Shown one piece after another: positions 1-8,728 of a DNA stretch of 41,342 nt. A program made the translations under genes and the position numbers. The stretch is taken from positions 1 to 41,342 of the forward strand of contig RDOF01000019.1 of the NCBI GenBank assembly GCA_011365025.1. The letters run 5' to 3'. The notes under the pieces were generated by a model. The model was not told the DNA's origin, made no database searches, and saw only the letters and a program-made list of their open reading frames with translations. The stretch comes from Candidatus Thorarchaeota archaeon (lineage in GTDB: Archaea > Asgardarchaeota > Thorarchaeia > Thorarchaeales > Thorarchaeaceae). How positions within the stretch are numbered: the first letter of the stretch is position 1; every line of letters starts with the position of its first letter.

Positions 1-19
1 CTCCAGCTAGTCGTTCTGC

Positions 20-268
20 TTATATTCCATCACCATTGACCTGATTATATCTCATAATCGTATCTAGGAAGTAGCTGTGGTTGATACAACCTGAGTCAAC
101 AATTGCTACTGTAACGCCGTCTCCAGTATAATCCATTTCGTGCAATATGTCAATCTGCATATACTCTTGAGCTCCGATATCTGTATTAACAGCATCTACC
201 AGATGTGGCATATACACACCAATAACCCCAAGTATCATGAGTAGGGTCAGAATCCTCTTTCTTCTCAT
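20..268 (-). pseudogene. Truncated subtilase-like secreted protein (N-terminal fragment)
   Basis: The 82-residue reading frame begins with a hydrophobic signal peptide or membrane anchor (about residues 5-25). It then has the pattern GDGVTVAIVDSG near residues 49-60, which matches the region around the catalytic Asp of subtilisin-like serine proteases (S8). It stops about 22 residues later, so the His and Ser parts of the triad and most of the fold are missing. The gene runs towards the window edge, only 19 bases away, so I cannot tell a frameshifted gene from a true remnant or a short stand-alone protein. Subtilases are normally over 250 residues. The family call rests on one motif. Confidence 0.45.
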
Positions 269-557
269 ATTTCTTCATTCATAATTCTGGAGACATGCGT
301 AATGAAGTCAACTTGAAGAATAACAAGAAAAGACGAAGTTTGTGTGCACAGAATTGGCATTTTCGCGCTCAATCTTTCTTCTTTACGACTCTATTCATAA
401 CATTCCTTGTGAATCTTTTCGAAGGTGCAAATGAAGCTAACCCATTATCTCTAACTCAAGTCTTTGCTTCCCAACATGAAATAGCCCATTCCAATTTCAT
501 CTTGATTCACAACCTTTTTATCACAATCGTGACCCACGCACCCTAGCAGCACTATGC
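269..557. other. Intergenic region without a convincing gene
   Basis: This stretch lies between the subtilase-like fragment and tRNA-Ile. A plus-strand open frame covers 295-546, but its product (83 residues, many Phe, Asn and Lys) has no recognisable domain and no Shine-Dalgarno sequence before its start. I do not call it a gene. The upstream promoters of the divergent subtilase fragment and of the tRNA should lie here, but I cannot pick either out with confidence. Confidence 0.5.
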
Positions 558-662
558 GGGCCCGTGGCTTAGACTGGTTATAGCACCGCTCTGATATGTG
601 ATAGAGACTTGCTCTTTCGCTCTGTTAGGCGGGGGTCGGGAGTTCAAATCTCCCCGGGCCCA
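558..662 (+). tRNA. tRNA-Ile(GAU) with a 30-nt intron at 37/38
   Basis: The acceptor stem pairs GGGCCCG (558-564) with CGGGCCC (655-661), with discriminator A662 and an encoded CCA at 663-665. The T arm is GGGAG/CTCCC around TTCAAAT (638-654). The anticodon stem CCGCT (586-590) pairs with GGCGG (628-632), giving anticodon GAT at 593-595. An intron at 597-626 interrupts the loop between positions 37 and 38, the usual archaeal site. The intron folds into an internal hairpin (AGAG/CTCT at 603-606 and 612-615). The bulge-helix-bulge is slightly imperfect, with one T-T mismatch in the central helix. Confidence 0.93.
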
Positions 663-775
663 CCATTCATTCTCCAACAAGTAGAGTTTGATTTTGGAAA
701 TTAGGCAATTCTTCTCCTCGTTTCTCCAAACCCCTTTCTAATCCATAGACGCAGATTATGTAATCAGCTGTTCCT

Positions 776-1357
776 CTAGTAATGGCTCACTGTGAAGCCC
801 TCTCCTTCAAGACGAGCGGTCACTGCTTTGATCAGCTCATCGATATCATCATCGTCTATTATTCGACTTCTCAAAGCCCTTTGGACATGACTGTCAATTA
901 AGTCACGAGCAATTGCCTGGGTCTTGGTCACCTCTGACGAGATACTGAGAATTTTGATCACATGGATGTCATTTTCGTCCTCGATACCTGATAGATGAGC
1001 TACAACATCAACCATATGACTTCTGATTCTCTTTTCTATACTCAAATCCACAAATTTCAAAGTAGGACCAGCAGGTATAATTTCCTCCCCCATTTCTTCA
1101 TCTTGGGAGTCGGATTCTTCCAAGCTCTCCATTAGGCTCATCAATTCGCTTGAGATACGTGGATAATCTTTCAATAGGTGGAGAACTCTCAAGGCAAGGA
1201 GTTCTTCCGCATCTATGGTCACTTCATGGGTGTATCCAGAACCTGTGTCCACCAACTGGCTGCATTCAGCCATGAGAGCAACGTGCCTTGGATTCTTGGA
1301 AAAACCTGACATTTGGCATACCAGTCTATGCCACGGGCCCTTGCGTAACAGTTGCAC
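776..1357 (-). CDS. Conserved-looking hypothetical protein, acidic linker
   Basis: I do not recognise this 193-residue protein. The N-terminal third is basic and Cys-containing. Around residues 95-110 lies a highly acidic linker (runs of Glu and Asp), and the rest is predicted largely helical with a second acidic patch (IIDDDDIDEL) near the C terminus. There is no membrane segment or clear motif. The start at 1357 is an ATG without a strong ribosome binding site; an internal Met at residue 16 is an alternative. It is transcribed away from the M23 peptidase gene, with about 95 bases between the two starts, so they may share a divergent promoter region. Confidence 0.55.
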   Translation of the reverse strand: MQLLRKGPWHRLVCQMSGFSKNPRHVALMAECSQLVDTGSGYTHEVTIDAEELLALRVLHLLKDYPRISSELMSLMESLEESDSQDEEMGEEIIPAGPTLKFVDLSIEKRIRSHMVDVVAHLSGIEDENDIHVIKILSISSEVTKTQAIARDLIDSHVQRALRSRIIDDDDIDELIKAVTARLEGEGFTVSHY

Positions 1358-1452
1358 ATGTAGTGTGGATAAAAAGATTATGACTGGATGCCATATTAGG
1401 AAATTATCCTATGGCTTTAGTAGCAGGAAGTCTTTAGAGTCCGTTTCGTTTC

Positions 1453-2112
1453 TTGTCGCGCATGAGAAGGCAGGTTTGTGTTACGGGAGTAGTTGTTCTA
1501 CTTGTTGTTGCCGTTGGGGTGGTCTTTCTATTGGGAACAAATGGAGATGCTCCTGATGTGTTTGACAACGAAGACAGATATGATTCAACGGTCCTCAATA
1601 ATATGGGTGTAATCTACAGCTCCCAGTCAGACATTGCATACTTCAATGACGGATATAGTGAGAGTGACAATTGCCCATGGGGTTTCGAACACAACGGCAT
1701 AGACTACTTTTTCCTTAACAATTCACCTGTCATTGCTGCATCTCCTGGAATTGTGGAAACAATTGAGATAGGATACGTGCCAGAAAGTACCTTCTACAAG
1801 GTGGCGGTACAGGTAGGATTCAATGGCTCAATATGGCTCGAATACTCATTTGAGGGCGACTCAGCAGATGAAGCTGTAAGGGCACAACAGGTTTCGATGT
1901 TGGAGGTGGAGGTAGGTGACTGGGTTGCCAAGGGAGACCAGATTGGAAGATTTCTCAGACCAAGTGAATATGATCACATTCACTTTGGTTTATATCTGAA
2001 TGATGAAGCCATATGCCCAAGACGTGTGATGGGAGATGTTGATTATAACGAGATAATGAGTCTCATTGATTTCTTTCATCCAGGTCAAGGCTGGGAACTC
2101 TGTTATCCCTAA
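1453..2112 (+). CDS. Membrane-anchored M23-family (LytM-type) metallopeptidase
   Basis: Residues 8-27 form a signal anchor, so the rest is predicted to be extracellular. The C-terminal domain has the zinc-ligand arrangement of M23 peptidases: HNGID (His80, Asp84) and HIH (His175, His177), with the glycine-rich strand pattern 'VGDWVAKGDQIGRF' between them, typical of the LytM beta fold. M23 enzymes generally cut glycine-containing peptide crosslinks of bacterial cell walls. An archaeon without peptidoglycan would use such an enzyme on bacterial competitors or prey, or on its own surface proteins; this is inference. The first start is TTG at 1453; ATG at 1462 is an equally plausible start. Four cysteines in the exported part could form disulfides. 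Confidence 0.8.
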   Translation: MSRMRRQVCVTGVVVLLVVAVGVVFLLGTNGDAPDVFDNEDRYDSTVLNNMGVIYSSQSDIAYFNDGYSESDNCPWGFEHNGIDYFFLNNSPVIAASPGIVETIEIGYVPESTFYKVAVQVGFNGSIWLEYSFEGDSADEAVRAQQVSMLEVEVGDWVAKGDQIGRFLRPSEYDHIHFGLYLNDEAICPRRVMGDVDYNEIMSLIDFFHPGQGWELCYP

Positions 2113-2182
2113 TATCGATAGTTAATGGCCAAAACCGAAACTAGAGAAAGATTAAGAACGCCTCTTGTGTTTATCCTATTGT

Positions 2183-2188
2183 GGAGGA
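2183..2188 (+). promoter_or_regulatory. Strong Shine-Dalgarno sequence (GGAGGA) deciding a TTG start
   Basis: GGAGGA lies 10 bases before the TTG at 2199 and supports that non-ATG codon as the true start of the large membrane protein. Confidence 0.7.
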
Positions 2189-2198
2189 GAAGTCGTAG

Positions 2199-4271
2199 TT
2201 GGCTTTTGAAACCTATCCAATTGTTATAGATTTGTTTGCAGTTCTAGTCGTTGTTTCTGCAACTATTTCATTCGTCGTTGCATATGCATTATCACAAGGA
2301 TGGATAGACCCCGTACACGGTGACATTTCAAGACTGATGAAACGAGCCAAACTGATTCTCACTCTGGCCATAGGCCTCCCTGTGCTCTTGATGTTCATTG
2401 TGCCTCCATTGGGATTCTGGCTGGATATCGAAATACTAGCGCTTTCATTCTACGTATTCCACGGTCTAATCCATATTGAAACAGTGGTCTTTGTTGGTGT
2501 GTTTCTGGGCCTTGTCTTAGCAATTGGCTACTACATTCGAGGGGTGTCAGGATATTGCCTCTTGACCTTCTTTGTTCTTCTTCTACCAGTCTGGGCAGTA
2601 CTTGGCACAGGAGATGCCGAACTAATCCTTGGCTTTGCTCTCGATGGACTTGATTCCCTTGTGTTTGCTATGCTGTTTTTTCTCTGGGAACCCACTTTGA
2701 TTACGAAGCTGCTTGGCTGGGAAGAAGAAACGAGCAAGAGTGCTATTGCAATCATATCAAGGGATATGGCACGTAGCCAAGTCGCCAGATCCATAGAGAG
2801 TCTGAAAACAAGAGCAGAAACTGAGGGCGATAGTATTGCAAAGGAAGCAATAGAAATCCTTCAGGAAACAGAAGGCGCGATTGGGCAATTAATCGCGAAG
2901 GCAATTGCGAGTTCCGAATTTCCCAAGAGTATGGAGTATCCAGCTGAGGACACCCTACCCGATTCCTATCAAGTATCCCTAAGACGAGCGGCAATGGGCA
3001 AGAGGCCAAAACCAAGAGGGATTTGGATGCTAACCAACTCGGAGTTCATGCGGCGTGTCAGACTAAACCGTTTCGTATACCTAGTTCTGCTCTTTGCGAT
3101 GATTGGTTTGACAATTGGCGCCTTGACTGACATGAGCCTTCACGTAAACCAATGGATAGGGATTCTTTCCACCGGCATAATCATTACTTCACTAGCCCTA
3201 GCTTTTCTTGATAGCACATTTGTGGGCAGACGGTTGAGCGCCAATTCTGTCGTGAAACATGTGTTAAAGCCACTTAGTGGCATTGACGAGCTTCTGATTG
3301 ATGAACCATCAGCAGAAGAGGAGATAGCAGAAACAGCCCATAGAGAGCAGATGTTGGGAGATGAAGAAACTGAGGGCGAGGTAGCCTTTCTTACGGATGA
3401 GCATATCGTTGCCGCCTCTGGCCATACGCGGAAATTTCTGGAGAGAGTGAGGCCAGGAAAGAACGAGGTCTATGAGGAGAGCATCATGCCGTTATTCGTT
3501 GAAGCTGCGGGTATACTCATGTCGTTTCCAACTGGCTTGCTGGCGGTGTTAACCTATAGCGAAACGCTGGTACTCTTCAATGACGCATTAGTAATTCTGT
3601 TTCTTCTTGGGATTACAGTGATAGTAATTGGGGCTCTATGGTGGCTAAAGTGGACCCGAGAACGGTCATTCTATGGAATTCGACGTAGCATTTTGGCCTC
3701 TGCAATATCCTATCTTGATATTAGGGAAGCAGGAATTGAGAATATTGGACTTGTTACATATCCAACTCCTCAAGCCCATGTTGTGCTAATCAAGTTCCGG
3801 GGTCCAATTGCAGCAAATATTACTCTTGAGAAGTTAGGAAAATCAGCGAATATTCGACGTGACCTTGCCTTGACCAAGGAAACCATCGAATTCGAGAGGA
3901 GGTCGCTTCGATTGGTTTGGTTCCTTTTTGCAGTGGCAGTCGCAGTTGGTGTGTTTATGATTCTCATTATTGGCTCTTTCCACTTGGATGTGCTTATGTT
4001 GTCCTTATGTGGAATTATGCTTGCATCTCTAGTAGTAGGGTACATCAGCTATTATCGACGAAAGCAAGCTCTAATGCATGAAGAAACTTCACCGCTTGGC
4101 GATGAACCAGTGGAAACACTAAGCCAGATTCTCAAAATGATTGAAATGGAGTATAAATTCCCTCTTCGAGTCCATGTGATAAGAAACCACAAGGAACTCC
4201 TCTATACAGGCACTACATTTGCAACTACTACCGGGGTGATTCTGCGAGAAGCGGTATTCCTGCCCAAGTAG
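2199..4271 (+). CDS. Large multi-pass membrane protein of unknown function
   Basis: This 690-residue protein starts with TTG behind a GGAGGA motif. It has about five or six hydrophobic segments in the first 170 residues, a cytoplasmic-looking charged region (about 175-290) rich in Ala, Glu and Ser, a pair of membrane helices near 292-340, an acidic segment (about 365-400), another pair near 430-490, a soluble region, and a last pair near 570-620. The C-terminal 70 residues are soluble. The repeated pattern of two-helix hairpins separated by soluble segments suggests a membrane scaffold or sensor instead of a simple transporter. I recognise no catalytic motif and assign no function. It stands alone between the M23 peptidase and a putative glycosyltransferase. 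Confidence 0.8.
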   Translation: MAFETYPIVIDLFAVLVVVSATISFVVAYALSQGWIDPVHGDISRLMKRAKLILTLAIGLPVLLMFIVPPLGFWLDIEILALSFYVFHGLIHIETVVFVGVFLGLVLAIGYYIRGVSGYCLLTFFVLLLPVWAVLGTGDAELILGFALDGLDSLVFAMLFFLWEPTLITKLLGWEEETSKSAIAIISRDMARSQVARSIESLKTRAETEGDSIAKEAIEILQETEGAIGQLIAKAIASSEFPKSMEYPAEDTLPDSYQVSLRRAAMGKRPKPRGIWMLTNSEFMRRVRLNRFVYLVLLFAMIGLTIGALTDMSLHVNQWIGILSTGIIITSLALAFLDSTFVGRRLSANSVVKHVLKPLSGIDELLIDEPSAEEEIAETAHREQMLGDEETEGEVAFLTDEHIVAASGHTRKFLERVRPGKNEVYEESIMPLFVEAAGILMSFPTGLLAVLTYSETLVLFNDALVILFLLGITVIVIGALWWLKWTRERSFYGIRRSILASAISYLDIREAGIENIGLVTYPTPQAHVVLIKFRGPIAANITLEKLGKSANIRRDLALTKETIEFERRSLRLVWFLFAVAVAVGVFMILIIGSFHLDVLMLSLCGIMLASLVVGYISYYRRKQALMHEETSPLGDEPVETLSQILKMIEMEYKFPLRVHVIRNHKELLYTGTTFATTTGVILREAVFLPK

Positions 4272-4336
4272 ATTCGATTTGAAAATGAATTGCGCCAAGC
4301 AAATCATTAAGTTGTGAATGAACAGCGCAATCGCAT

Positions 4337-5269
4337 ATGACTTCACATCCTGAGAGAGCAATACATCAATCGCTGGCATTCGGTTCTATATTGTATCCGG
4401 GCAAGGTATCAGAATCTAACTCGCTGCTACTAGCCGAAAGCATTCGGGAGTTTGGGGGGATATTATCGAAGCAGCCTATTTGGTACTTCACGCCACGACT
4501 TGGTCGTGAATTGTCATCTGACACGAAAGACCGCCTTCAGAACTTGGAAGTGGATATAATCCCCTTCGAAATGGACTTGGACATTCTCAAATTTCCATTC
4601 ACAGGTCACGCGGAGGCCGCTTTTCTTGCTGAGTCTAAGGCCATTGGAAATGTGGACCTATTGGCCTGGCTTGCGCCAAATACACTTGTACTTCATGACC
4701 CAAAGGATTTCCTGCTTGGGGAGGATGTGGTCTTAGGCTATCGACCAGTGCACCATAAACTCCTCGGACTCCACTATGGCGAGCCTCCCGATGACTTTTG
4801 GAGAGCCGTATACAATCACTATGGTGTAGGTGAGAAGCAGTTATTCCCCATGAAACCGCATGTTGAAGAGAAGCCAATCAATCCATACTTCAATGCAGGT
4901 TCCTTGATCATCCGGCCTGAGAGTAGGTTATTCACGAGCTGGCGCGATTCTTACCTCAGAATCTATCAGGACCCCATTCTAAATGGACTGTACAAAGAGG
5001 ATGAGAGATATGCCATTTTCATTCATCAGGCAGCTCTCACAGGAGTGATACTCTCACGCATTAGCAGAGAGAAGATGGTTGAGCTTCCGGCAGGCTACAA
5101 CTACCCAATTCATTTGTATGCGGAAGACACTACCAGTTCCAGACCAAAAGAACTGGAAGACTGCATAACTCTACGCCATGAGACCTTTCATAAAGATCCA
5201 GATTGGAGGGCAAACCTTCCTGTTAGTGAAACTCTCAAAGACTGGATAGCACAGAAACTGCTTGCCTAG
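4337..5269 (+). CDS. Putative GT-A-fold glycosyltransferase-like protein
   Basis: This is a 310-residue soluble protein. The segment PYFNAGSLIIRP (about residues 185-196), followed by an FTSWRDSYLRIY helix, resembles the 'FNSGVLLI' strand-helix of GT8-like nucleotide-sugar transferases. A HDPKDFLL segment near residue 123 could stand where the metal-binding DxD lies. These similarities are weak, so the fold is a suggestion and the substrate is unknown. The gene begins with ATG about 65 bases after the membrane protein and its end overlaps the end of the convergent TIM-barrel gene by 4 bases. Confidence 0.5.
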   Translation: MTSHPERAIHQSLAFGSILYPGKVSESNSLLLAESIREFGGILSKQPIWYFTPRLGRELSSDTKDRLQNLEVDIIPFEMDLDILKFPFTGHAEAAFLAESKAIGNVDLLAWLAPNTLVLHDPKDFLLGEDVVLGYRPVHHKLLGLHYGEPPDDFWRAVYNHYGVGEKQLFPMKPHVEEKPINPYFNAGSLIIRPESRLFTSWRDSYLRIYQDPILNGLYKEDERYAIFIHQAALTGVILSRISREKMVELPAGYNYPIHLYAEDTTSSRPKELEDCITLRHETFHKDPDWRANLPVSETLKDWIAQKLLA

Positions 5270-6156
5270 TTCCCAAGAGCCTCAGGAACAACATCTTGAA
5301 TCTTGGCCAAGGACTCTACGACTTCATCGGGAGCGAGTTCGAAGATGAGCGGTCCGTCATATTCATCCTTCATGAGTTCAAGTAGAAACTCGCGTATGGG
5401 CATCTCACCCCTACCCAATGCTGTATGTTCTGTTCGAAAAGGCCTGCCACCTTCAGGATAGCTGCCATCATGGATATGAATCTCGACAATTCGGTCACGG
5501 TGCTTCCTATAGAACTCCATGAGAGATTCATCCCCGGATTGCCGGCTCAAGACATGACCTGTGTCAAGACAAATTCCAGTATCGAACTTGTCAACAAGGT
5601 CACGGGTCACTTCGAAGGGAAACTCGATATTCTCAACTGCTAGCTTTCTTGGATTGATCTCAGTCTTTGCCAGAATGTCTTCGAGGCTCTCTTCTGCGAA
5701 TGCATTGATATACGCAGCCAGAATCAATCGGAGTTCTGGCGGCAATGGTAATCGAGAAAACTCTGCTGCAAGTGCTCCAGTTGAGTGGAGTACAAATGCT
5801 TCAGGTTCCAATTCTTGAGCTAGCCTAATGGAATGAACGATGGCCTCTACGCTCGCTCCTCGAATATATCTGTTGAAGGAGGATGGCTCTACCGAATAGA
5901 GAGGAAGATGGACTGTGTACGAGTGACCCAGCTCATCTTTCAATTCCGCGAGTTCTGTGATGGCTCTGGGACTTAGAGCGTTGGGGATAATATGTTCTGT
6001 GTCCATGGTTATTTCTATCACAGAGATGTTGTCAGTTTCTAGGTCTTCTCTCACAATCTCCGAAAGAACGAATCTTGAGAAGTCTGGTATGCCGTTCCCA
6101 ACAATCCTCTTTATTCCAGGCACGAACTCCAGTGCCACCATCCCGAATCGAAGCAT
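5266..6156 (-). CDS. AP-endonuclease-2/xylose-isomerase-like TIM barrel, possibly CbiR
   Basis: The 296-residue protein has the metal-ligand pattern of the sugar isomerase/endonuclease IV TIM-barrel superfamily: VLHSTG, ENIEFP, DTGH, EIHIHDG and FELAP in order. The segments VHLPLYSVEPS and VLHSTGALAAEF (about residues 82-135) resemble what I recall of CbiR, a phosphodiesterase that splits the nucleotide loop of cobamides for remodelling. No other cobamide gene is nearby, so context does not help. The superfamily call is secure and the CbiR call tentative; an uncharacterised sugar-phosphate isomerase is the alternative. The ATG start at 6156 is preceded by an AT-rich stretch, and the gene ends against the convergent putative glycosyltransferase. 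Confidence 0.7.
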   Translation of the reverse strand: MLRFGMVALEFVPGIKRIVGNGIPDFSRFVLSEIVREDLETDNISVIEITMDTEHIIPNALSPRAITELAELKDELGHSYTVHLPLYSVEPSSFNRYIRGASVEAIVHSIRLAQELEPEAFVLHSTGALAAEFSRLPLPPELRLILAAYINAFAEESLEDILAKTEINPRKLAVENIEFPFEVTRDLVDKFDTGICLDTGHVLSRQSGDESLMEFYRKHRDRIVEIHIHDGSYPEGGRPFRTEHTALGRGEMPIREFLLELMKDEYDGPLIFELAPDEVVESLAKIQDVVPEALGN

Positions 6157-6265
6157 GTTAGCAACCTCAATTAGTTAAATAGATCAACGAGCCAACTATT
6201 GAATGTCCACTATTTAGGCACTCCCTTTGAGCGAAGCTCTCGTGCAAAGGCATTTTATCTAGGGG

Positions 6266-6763
6266 CTATCGCCAAGATTTGAGTGTTTGAAGATTGTGGC
6301 TCTGAATTGCTGAATCGAGTTCTAGTACCTCTACCTTCAGCATTTTGTCGCCTTGTCGAATGTTTTGCACCACATCAAGACCATCTATGGTTTGTCCAAA
6401 CACGGTATGCTTTCCGTCGAGATGTTTGCAGTTATTACCATTTAGAACAATGAAGAATTGAGAGCCTCCAGTGTCACGTCCTGCATGAGCCATTGAAAAA
6501 GAGCCATTCTTGTGTTTCTGTCTATGACCCCGGGTTTCGCATGGAATTGCGTAGCCAGGACCGCCTGAGCCCGTTCCTGTCGGATCCCCCCCTTGCACAA
6601 CGAAATCAGGTACCACTCTGTGGAAAACCAGCTCATCATAGTAGCCTTTCTGTGCCAAGGTGGTGAAATTCTTCACAGTGTTAATGGCATCATCGGACCA
6701 TAGCTCCGCAATGATGTCACCCTTTTCCGTTTGAATCCGTATCTTTGTAGTCACGTAAGTCAC
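6266..6763 (-). CDS. Peptidyl-prolyl cis-trans isomerase, cyclophilin type
   Basis: This 165-residue single-domain cyclophilin accelerates cis-trans isomerisation of proline peptide bonds in the cytosol. The active-site signature FHRVVPDFVVQGGDPTGTG (about residues 47-65, with the catalytic Arg in FHR) and the GSQFFI strand are intact. The position of the cyclosporin-binding Trp of human CypA is His here (KHLDGKHTVFG), as in many prokaryotic forms. There is no signal peptide. Its start faces Trm1 in a divergent arrangement with about 100 bases between the genes. Confidence 0.95.
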   Translation of the reverse strand: MTYVTTKIRIQTEKGDIIAELWSDDAINTVKNFTTLAQKGYYDELVFHRVVPDFVVQGGDPTGTGSGGPGYAIPCETRGHRQKHKNGSFSMAHAGRDTGGSQFFIVLNGNNCKHLDGKHTVFGQTIDGLDVVQNIRQGDKMLKVEVLELDSAIQSHNLQTLKSWR

Positions 6764-6907
6764 CTATTATTTGAAGCTTGGAATAGCAATATGCTCACTG
6801 CGAATTGAACACCCTCTTAGAGATTCCGGAGTAGCACAAATCAAAGAGCAGAACTGCGCACCGTGCATATCACCTTATTAGCGATTCATGAGTTTGAGCC
6901 ATCAATC

Positions 6908-8113
6908 ATGATTGTGGAAAAGAAGTACAAGGAGGGCAAAACTGCCTTCATCAGTGCGGACGTGGGCCACTATAGTGCAACAAAGAAGCAACCGACGACA
7001 GATATGCCAGTCTTTTACAATCCTAGAATGCGCCTCAATCGTGATTTTTCCGTCCTGTTCCTTTCGACATACCTTGAAGAAAATGAAATTGAACTCATGT
7101 GTGAACCGCTTGCGGGCTGTGGAGTAAGAACATTACGATATCTCAACGAGTGCCCTGGCACCTTTGAGGCGTTGATGTTTGATGCCAATCCTCTGGCAGT
7201 TGGAATTATCCAGAGGAATCTTGTGCAGAATGAACTGAGCAAACGAGCTACGGCCATGGTTGGCGATGCAAAGGTCTTGCTTCTCACGGAATCTAGAGGG
7301 AAGAGATTCGATTTCGTGGATATAGACCCCTTTGGCTCACCAACACCGTATTTGAATGCGGCAATTCAGTCATTTAGCCCAAAGGGAGGCCTACTCGCAC
7401 TTACTGCGACAGATATGCCTGCGTTATGTGGAGTATATCCCAATGTTGCCTTGAGGAAGTATGGGGGGTATTCCATTAGAGCTCCTTTCTCGCATGAGCT
7501 TGCAGTGAGACTTCTTATTGGTCAGGTATTCAACTTCGCTAGCGCAAATAATTGCTCTATAATGCCATTGGCTGTACTGAGCTCTGATCATTACATCCGA
7601 GTTTGGCTTAGGGTGGCGGCTGATCGAAGGGGAGCAAATCAACAGACAAAGAACATTGGAATGGTAAGATTCTGCAAGACATGCATGCACTCAGATAAGA
7701 TTCCCCTGAAAGAGTCATCAGACAATATTGTATTTGACCATAAAGAAGAAGCCTGTTCTGATGCACCTGTTGGTGCAGGACCCCTTTGGATTGGCAATTT
7801 GTACGACAGAACATTCCTGACGAATGCGAAAAATATGCTGCAAAAGGTGCAAGGAACCCTACACAAAAAAGCCTTGGATATGTTGCTGATGATGGTTAGC
7901 GAAGCAGAAGTGCAGAATTATCTGTATATTGATCTGCATGCACTCTGTGACCTCCATGGAATAGCGCCCCCGAAGAATAGTGCTGTTATTGAGAAACTAG
8001 TGGAAGCTGGATTTGATTCCGCAAGAACATCCTTTCGGCCTACAGCCATTAGAACAAGGGCATCGGTGGATGTCGTCCTTGAAACCATTATGGAGATAAT
8101 AGGAGCGACTTGA
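6908..8113 (+). CDS. trm1: tRNA (guanine26-N2)-dimethyltransferase Trm1
   Basis: Trm1 methylates G26 of tRNA twice using S-adenosylmethionine. Recognisable are the N-terminal motif around EGKTAF, the Rossmann segment EPLAGCGVRTLRYL, the catalytic DIDPFGSP, and a C-terminal zinc-binding stretch (FCKTCMHSD and a later Cys). The open frame extends upstream to a GTG at 6863, but the extra 15 residues look unlike the family and the ATG at 6908 fits the usual N terminus. Neither start has a strong Shine-Dalgarno. The rRNA methyltransferase gene starts 5 bases after the stop, so the two probably form an RNA-modification operon. Confidence 0.93.
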   Translation: MIVEKKYKEGKTAFISADVGHYSATKKQPTTDMPVFYNPRMRLNRDFSVLFLSTYLEENEIELMCEPLAGCGVRTLRYLNECPGTFEALMFDANPLAVGIIQRNLVQNELSKRATAMVGDAKVLLLTESRGKRFDFVDIDPFGSPTPYLNAAIQSFSPKGGLLALTATDMPALCGVYPNVALRKYGGYSIRAPFSHELAVRLLIGQVFNFASANNCSIMPLAVLSSDHYIRVWLRVAADRRGANQQTKNIGMVRFCKTCMHSDKIPLKESSDNIVFDHKEEACSDAPVGAGPLWIGNLYDRTFLTNAKNMLQKVQGTLHKKALDMLLMMVSEAEVQNYLYIDLHALCDLHGIAPPKNSAVIEKLVEAGFDSARTSFRPTAIRTRASVDVVLETIMEIIGAT

Positions 8114-8117
8114 AGAG

Positions 8118-8714
8118 ATGGGAAGACCAAAGAAACCCCGAACCAAAGAGCACTACTACAAGTCTGCAAAGGCTCATGGATATCGAGCGAGAAGTGCATA
8201 CAAGCTTAGACAAATTGCTACAAAGTACAAGCTTCTAGATGGAGTGGACAAAGCTATTGAATTATGTAGCAGTCCTGGAGGATGGACGCAAGTATTGCTG
8301 GAACTGAGCCACACGATTCAGGTCATCGCTGTGGACCTAGCCCCAATGGATTCTATTGAAGGAACCATCTTCATACAAGGAGATATTCTGGATTCTGATG
8401 TCATTGAGAAAATAATGGACACAGCTGGTGGACCGGTTGACTTAGTCCTATCTGATTGTTCTCCGAAAGTAAGTGGAAACTGGGACTTGGATGTTGCAAG
8501 ACAGCTTGCCCTTGCTGAGGCTACTTTGGAAATTGGTTTGAAGCTTCTAAGTGGCAATGGGAAGGTGCTAGCAAAAGTGTTTCAGGGGAAGGGGTTTCAG
8601 GAGTTTCTTCAATCTACACGGGAACAGTATCGTTCGGTAAGACTAGTGAAGCCTCTTGCATCACGCAGCACTAGTGCTGAGATATACCTTCTAGCAATTG
8701 GGCCAAAGAAATGA
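8118..8714 (+). CDS. rlmE: RlmE/FtsJ-type rRNA 2'-O-methyltransferase
   Basis: A 198-residue FtsJ-family enzyme that transfers methyl groups to ribose 2'-OH, classically on U2552 of 23S rRNA. The K-D-K-E tetrad is visible: Lys in RSAYKL, Asp in LSDCSP, Lys in LAKVFQG and Glu in SAEIYL. The SAM-binding segment is ELCSSPGGWTQ. Unlike some archaeal homologues there is no C-terminal TRAM domain. It begins 5 bases after trm1. An archaeal enzyme could target a different ribose, but the family is clear. Confidence 0.93.
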   Translation: MGRPKKPRTKEHYYKSAKAHGYRARSAYKLRQIATKYKLLDGVDKAIELCSSPGGWTQVLLELSHTIQVIAVDLAPMDSIEGTIFIQGDILDSDVIEKIMDTAGGPVDLVLSDCSPKVSGNWDLDVARQLALAEATLEIGLKLLSGNGKVLAKVFQGKGFQEFLQSTREQYRSVRLVKPLASRSTSAEIYLLAIGPKK

Positions 8715-8728
8715 GTAGTTGGATATTT

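Noticed and set aside
295..546. 83-residue plus-strand open frame before tRNA-Ile
   Set aside because: No domain, no ribosome-binding site, and composition that looks like translated intergenic DNA.
4635..4877. Minus-strand frame inside the glycosyltransferase-like gene
   Set aside because: Composition and position are those of an antisense shadow without a start signal.
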